Made by a program: the position numbers and the translations under genes
The notes under the pieces: model-generated
The model's input: only the letters and a program-made list of their open reading frames with translations
What the model was told of the DNA's origin: nothing
Databases searched by the model: none
Origin: Trichoplusia ni
Taxonomy: Eukaryota; Arthropoda; Insecta; Lepidoptera; Noctuidae
Assembly: GCF_003590095.1 (NCBI RefSeq)
Contig: NC_039482.1
Span: 9,999,657-10,063,656 of the forward strand
Reading direction: 5' to 3'
DNA: 64,000 nucleotides
Part shown: piece by piece, positions 57,601-64,000 of the stretch
Layout of the letters: each line of letters starts with the position of its first letter
Position numbering within the stretch: the first letter of the stretch is position 1

Positions 57601-60600
57601 TTGTAATCAAATCTTGCAAGTTGAATATGATCTGGGTACTTCGCGGTTTCTGATTGAGCTGAAACTTTGACAGCATATTGATATAATACCGAAACATATA
57701 ACCTTTAAGTGTAACAATACAATAAACTATATTTTTTGTAAAAGTAACAACTCTGCCTCCTACGCTGCGCATGCGTCGATCCCATTCAATGTTTTTGTAA
57801 CAATCACATTCGTTTTCGCTTTAGTATTGTTTCCAAACAGAAATAATGACTCCACGTAACAGACAATACGAGACTTTCCCGCATTTATTCTTATGCAAAT
57901 AAAAAGTAAACTTCAAGTTTCTGAATAGTAAGTAGAAACTACTTATGTTTTGCACCTAGAGAACGTTCAAAACTATTGAAACGTTTTGAAAAGCCTGCCT
58001 GGAAATGGCCTACTTAAAATAAAATCTTTTGATTATATTGATTTGGTTTATCTTTTATACACATCAACGTTAGATTTAAGATAAGCTAGATCAGCAACCA
58101 CTCCTGAAGAAGTGGTTTTTAAAACTATACGATACAACTCTTGATATATTGTTCCGCTTCTAAAACTGTTAGAAAACTTCTTGATGTGTATGTAATAAGC
58201 GCCGATCAATAAGTTAATAAATAATCAGTTCTGTGGAATTAAGTTATTTTATACTAATAAGGTTTTTGTCCTTAAGTTTTATCCAAACACATATTACTCC
58301 GACTCTAAAAATAGCTATCTTACGCTAACTTAAGAGCAATTTTGACCTCAACTGTCAATCAAATCACGTTCACAACAACAATTTTATATATGCCGGTGGC
58401 GAAAATTGGAACTAATCGCCAAGACAAGAAAATGCACGCAGAAATGTCAGTTTAAGGCAACGATTAGCGCCACTGTCGCATGCATTAGTAAGTTTGTAGT
58501 GGTACAAGTTGACTATGTCATGAGTATTTTTAGTTGGGAACTCTCTCTTTCAGCGGTTACATAGCATCTAAGTATTTGTTGGACTAGACATGTCTGTGCT
58601 TGAAATTGTGAAGATATGTATCTTGAGACACATTTACACATTACACCATTTAGCAAGAGCACTAATTTTAGGATCCTGAAGTTTACTTGTTATTTAATAT
58701 ACTAACTAAAAGGAAAGACAACAATGGATACTTAATATAAATATATCTATCACTTAATAAATCTCTTATCCATATTTGAGCAAGCTCAATAATTAACAAT
58801 CATGTAAGATTTTTTTTTGAGAATAGCTAATCTTTCAACCAACCTTAAAAAGTCGGAGATCTCTATACGTCTGTATTTTTTTATGTTTGGCACCTCAGAA
58901 CTTCTTATGGATAAACTGATTTTGTCTTCTATTTATCAACTTAGGCGCAGTAGTTTTTTATTTGACGTCAACTGTATGATTTGTTGTTAATAATAAATTG
59001 AAAAAGACAAATCCATCAGCCAAAATAGCAAGCCAGTACTAGAAAGCTTTAACAGTTAAGTCAGCACTGGTTATAGTAATGTTTATTTACAAGGCATTAC
59101 AATACAACTTGTTCTCCATACTCGGTGTATTACCACAGAGGCACACATGCCGAGAGAACTGATCGATGCTGTAGAAAGTTGTGAATCACTGCCGATTTAC
59201 GAAACGAACGAAATTGAGTGAGGGTAATGGATGGGATGGTGTTCATTGCTGGCAAGACGGGTGGGAATATGATCTTCTAATAGGGTATTTGATCTCAATG
59301 TCCTGTACGCTATTCACAAACGCACGAGATTCGTGGATCACACATATTTTATCATATTTGTCATGTGTGACTGTCTTTTTTAAAAAGATCTATGCACTCA
59401 TTCACTCTGAAGGCTTAACCGGACTATAGTCCGAATCAAACCCGGAACACTTATTGCAAGTGGGATTTTATGTGGCACGGTGTAACTCCGCATTTGCGAG
59501 TAGAATTTCTAGCTGTCCGTCTTATATTGTTTGAGAATTCTTACAGAAATCAGTTGATGAAAACAGTTTTATTCAGACTATAGTCTAAAAAACGAAGTTA
59601 ACAAAAACATGTGCCCCGCTAGACGTGCACAAATTTGATCTAGGTTTGTAAGTTGTAACCTAGATAGCTTAGTTGGTAGAACAACTGGTGCGCTGAGACA
59701 GAAAGCGGAAAATCGAGTCTTAGTCCAAGAAATAAAACCGTCAATGTATATCGTCCACTGTATTACAATCGCCAGAATCCTGCCGGCGCCACAGAGTGGA
59801 GAAATTCGTCCAAGCCAAGTTAGTGTGAACACAACAGATGGTCGTTGTCTGCGATCTGACGCACTGCGCTGTGTCAATACTAACCTCAATATTTGACAGA
59901 CCAAAAGTCTTTATGCTAATTTAGGCTTACCTATTGTCAATACAAAGGTCGATGAATTCATTTTATATTTTGTTGTTAGCAGTTTTTCATTTTTTTTAGA
60001 AATGTAATAAGCTCGGTATGACCCAATATTGTACGATTCGATGAAGAGCTACTTAGGAACTACTTACTGAAATTTTATATACACCAGCAAACGTAATTAT
60101 ATACAAACATATTTCCTGAGCTTTATAAGGAATGGCTCAAAGTTAAAATCCTTGGGTTTCTGTCCTGCACCGGATGTTGTGATGTTAAGATTTGCTAGAA
60201 CGACTAGACCTGGCCGGACATAGCTTGTAGGGCAAGTAAATAGGTAAGGATACCTAATCTTCTTAAATATTTTCCATTCTGCTTAAGGATAATATATGGC
60301 ACTGGGAGATTAAAACCTTAAAGTGCTTTAGCCACCTTAAAATTGTTTGTAAATGTAGATAAATCTTTAGGGTTTTGGATAAAACCTCATTTTTGAAGTA
60401 GGACGAGGATGTCAGACATTTCATTCAAAATAGCAGTTTCCAAACCGGCTATGGAAGTTAAAAATGTTATTATTCTGAGTACATATAAGGTCTGTCTATA
60501 CAATATTTACAAGAGAAATTATTAGGCAACTTTATTACAAAATCAGTGGGATGTCAGTGCAGACACTGGTGCTCGCTTCGTGAAAGAAACAAAAAAACTA

Positions 60601-63159
60601 TTGCCACAGATAAAATAAATTGCAGATTGTTTAATTTTTTTATGATTTTGAGATGAACGCAATGATTGCTTATTTTGGTCTGTCTGGATGTTTGAGACTC
60701 TTGTCTCTGTCGCTTGGTTGGTATAAAGAACACGCCATAAGCCGTCAAATAGTAGTGTAGTCGTATTCATAAGACTATTTAATGTCACTCATAAAATAAG
60801 GAAACTAAACCCGACTTAATATTAGCCGTTTATTATTGTACAGAAGTCGGAACTCCATAACACTTTAGTTTCATGTTGTGCTTAAAAACATAAAGCACCT
60901 AAAAAAACTTCTTTATTTTTAAAAGTGCATGTCAACGACCGGGCGCGCCGGCTGTTACGTCACTGCGGCACCCGGGTATCGAGTCGATAGTACACACCCG
61001 TAAAACTGCGGCGGGACTCAAAAACATGACAAATGTAACACATGAAAAAAATATGATGTAATATTACCTATGTTTTGTTAATAAAATTGCAGTAATGACA
61101 TAAATATGTTTTTTTTTTCAAAATGGACGAAATCACGTTAACAGCTGACTTTTGCTGACAGTTGTTGGCAATGCAATGGTGTTATATTTCATTGTTTACA
61201 AAATAAAATAGAGTATTGCTAACTGCACCAATTTTATGATTTTTTTTTATACCAGGCTAAATTATGTCGTAAAATTAAGTGTATCAAATATTTATAGCAT
61301 AGTTCAGACTCTGACTACACATAGGACATATTTAAGTATCTACACCTATCGTAATTCGCTATTTACTAATGCTTTTCTACAAATACAAACTTTATGCGTA
61401 AAAGGATTGAAATAGGCCTACAATAATTAAAATTTTAAATTAAGAAAAAAATTACAAGTCAGCCTCTAGCCAATTAAAATATTTAATCAGCTAGGGGCTC
61501 CAGTCATCCTTTAAAAAATATTGATAAAACAAAAATATTATATTAAATCCTATTCGCCAAAGCCTTGAAGACATTACTCTAAAATGGTAGACAGACAGAC
61601 GAAATCAATGACGTGCAACGAACAACAATCAACTTTTTGCGAACGATGACTCATGATTTCTCTTTTTATTTTTTCGAAGGTGTTACCTGGTGCGTAAGAA
61701 TATACATTTCATAATTGAATATGTGATTTAGGCTTTTGATAAATTGTCAAATATAAAACTAAGTAACTTACGATATGATAATATTAAATAGAGAACTAGT
61801 TCTTCATAATAAAAAAGAAATGAGTTGCCATCAAATAAAACTGGTTCTGCAGATGTTTTATTATTCGCCTCTGATTCACCTATTGAAATCGCGACGATTA
61901 TGCATGTATGTACCTACGACGACGCAGCGATGGTGCATCTCTGTCTGTCGGTTCACCAATAGGTCACATTCCATGATAGATTCATGCAAACACCGCAGTC
62001 GGCATCCCAAACATTGTCTATAAAGTATTTATATTTTTGAAAATTCATTAGGTACGTTGAAAACTAAAATACGATAATTAATCATTAGATACCTGCCTAC
62101 CTAAGCACTGCAATATGACAACATAGCTGTATTTACAGCAATTTTACAGAAAAAAAATATTGATTTAATTTAATACCATAAATAAAGCACAAAGTCGCGG
62201 GTACCAGCTAGTAGTTTTATAATAATTACCTGGGTATTCAGGACTCGGGTACATCTTTTGACAATATACCTATTATCTAGGTACCTACCTAAATGGCGAG
62301 GATAAAAACAGGAAGGAAATTTGCAACATTATGACTGATGAGGACATATTTACACACAGGACTAGGAGAATATTTGCGTACGACATTATCCATAGGATGA
62401 AGAAAGACAAGCTAATTGCTATTACCCTCCCGTAACCTACCTACCTAATTGTTAGCATTTTTTTGTCTACACAGGAACATACAACATAATATTTGATTGA
62501 CTCTTATAGACCTAAGCATCAAGTTCCTGAATCAAAATAAATTCATAGCAAATTGTTTTTAAACTAGAAAGAACATGTTTTAATTATAATGTTAATCTAA
62601 TTGAGTTTTTTGTTTTGCTTTTTCGCCGGCCGGCGCCATGACGTGCCTGCATTACCAATGTCGTACCAACATCAGAAAACTAAACATCTGTGACTCAGAA
62701 CTAAAAATATGGTATTTATTTAAATTCAGAACTGTAAACAATAATGTCTACCAAATGAACCAACTCATAATATATTTATTCATGCATTTTGGCATCTGAT
62801 TAATATTAAAGAATAAAGAAAAACGACAATCGACACTAAAATAGGACGCCAATTATTTTTGTTACGTTGGTAGCCATGTCCGCAGTATGGCATCATTCGA
62901 CCAATAGGAAAGCAGCTCAGAAAATAGGGCTGTGAACGTATCGACGCATGCTATCGATGCTTTGTGTTCCACTTTTTCTACAAGTATGTTGTTCTTGTTA
63001 CTTAATCTTATTGTTGTTAATATTTTTAATCAATATACTTTGAATGTGCACTTTGGCTCTGTTTTTTTAAATGTCCAAGTATTTGCACTTGAACTGAAAC
63101 AATAATTTTGTTTTTCGTCGATCAGTAAATAACATAATCATAACTTAAGAAAGAGTGTT
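54661..63159. other. Gene-free AT-rich region
   Basis: I see no coding gene. Notable spots are AAGATGGCGC (55728), GCCATATTGG (56599), TATCGATAG (57403), a degenerate tRNA/SINE-like remnant near 59640-59720, a CpG-rich patch with GGCGCGCC and TTACGTCA (60942-60962), a repeat remnant at about 62190-62218 and the palindrome CGCCGGCCGGCG (62624-62635). Confidence 0.45.
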
Positions 63160-63262
63160 TATTGTGAGATGACGCCATACAGAAAGGTATGGTAGAAGAA
63201 GACATGTTGCGCCGACCCCAAATAAAATAATTGGGATAGGGGCACGGGAGTGATGATGATCG
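63160..63262 (+). mobile_element. 3' end of a non-LTR (RTE-like) retrotransposon
   Basis: The sequence GAAGAAGACATGTTGCGCC, then CCAAATAAAATAATTGGGAT and GGGCACGGGAGTGATGATGA, matches a common lepidopteran retrotransposon 3' end with a short GATGAT tail. It is 5'-truncated with no coding part. Confidence 0.5.
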
Positions 63263-63922
63263 TACAAAGATGGTCTGTCAAGTAATTTAACTGTTATTTT
63301 CATACTTACATAAGTGCTCGAAATTTATCTAAAATATTCCTACAAAGTGGGACATTTGAAAAGAGTTTTTGTATTTATTTATTGAACATGTTATGAAAAG
63401 GATATCTCATGCTAGTGCCTGAACGACAGGTATAATATTGTATATTCCTTATAGTATAATAACGAGCTGTAGTATGTATTTATCAAATGAAGGAGTCACC
63501 AAGCTGTAAGGGAAAAAAATCCGATACTGTGCAATCAAAAAAAAATATATATAGACTTTAATTTCTATCAAAGATTTACACAATATTGCCGTCAGATTTT
63601 TACTGCTAATATCTGAAAAAAATATATAAATAATTAATCAATCATTCGACATTTCTTCATTTGCTATCCTTCCATTAATGGCTTGGGATTATTGATAAAA
63701 GATTTAGTTTTTGAAGAACCTTCTCATTAAAGAAGCATCTATTTATGATTATTGAGTATCGTTCTCGTTCGTTATTATATGAGTAAACCAGATGCGCACC
63801 ATAATAAATGCAATGCCTAAATTCACAACGCTTTAAAATCAATAGAGTCCTGTAGGTTGAAAATGTTCTAACAGAAAAATATTCCTGCAAAGCTATACTT
63901 CTCATTCATACATTTTAAAGTG

Positions 63923-64000
63923 TGTCGCAATGCGACAAAGACTATCGATATATAACACCCACGGACGAGCGACAGCACTAGTCGCTTCGTAGCTTAGGTC
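63923..64000. promoter_or_regulatory. Probable promoter at the window edge
   Basis: A perfect inverted repeat TGTCGC-AAT-GCGACA (63923-63937) is followed by a DREF-type TATCGATA (63943-63950) and a CpG-richer stretch to the window end. This resembles a housekeeping core promoter for a gene beyond the window. Orientation and gene are unknown. Confidence 0.35.

Noticed and set aside
59640..59720. tRNA-like sequence
   Set aside because: AGCTTAGTTGGTAGAACAAC resembles an A-box region, but the B box is degenerate (AAATCGAGTCTTAG). Probably a decayed SINE; too weak to annotate.

Overview
This window looks like nuclear DNA from a lepidopteran insect, most likely a moth. It is AT-rich, the genes are split by spliceosomal introns, and the intergenic space is filled with repeats of kinds I associate with moth and butterfly genomes: tRNA-derived SINEs, the family whose copies begin near 'GCCCGCGACTTCGT', a Penelope-like element, and palindromic MITE-like elements. 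The order is inferred from these repeats and from protein similarity; no species can be named.

Layout. Positions 1-8,450 form a compact housekeeping block. It holds the 3' part of an OSGIN-type flavoprotein gene (+, to 1451), a single-exon VHL gene (-, 4339-4836), TRAPPC2L (+, 5039-6303) and the ribosomal protein gene RpS20 (+, 6915-8428). VHL and TRAPPC2L are head to head, with 202 bp between their start codons. From 8.5 to 48.3 kb I find no gene I can name. That stretch holds a Penelope-like fragment nested in a MITE-like element, a perfect 3,637-bp tandem duplication, a dozen or more retroposon copies, scattered regulatory-looking motif clusters, and two weak candidates for unannotated transcripts. 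At 48,308-54,231 lies a two-exon beta-tubulin gene (beta-1 type) with a 4.6-kb intron. From 54.7 kb to the end I see no coding gene; the last 80 bp look like the start of a promoter.

How the genes relate. The named genes do unrelated jobs: redox-linked growth control, ubiquitin ligase substrate recognition, vesicle tethering, translation and the cytoskeleton. They share no pathway. The one functional pairing suggested by the layout is the likely shared promoter of VHL and TRAPPC2L.

Main points for a second look: (1) the VHL frame runs past two tandem TGA stops into 36 more codons that encode a hydrophobic segment followed by a basic tail; (2) the OSGIN protein carries a cysteine-rich insertion of about 110 residues; (3) the 3.6-kb tandem duplication is identical wherever I compared it, so it is either very recent or an assembly error; (4) the Penelope-like fragment has two equal 367-bp inverted arms and a 14-bp candidate target duplication inside an older MITE; (5) there is a candidate first exon with TATA box, initiator and GTAAGT donor at 36.0 kb, and a candidate two-exon transcript at 9.5-12.5 kb.
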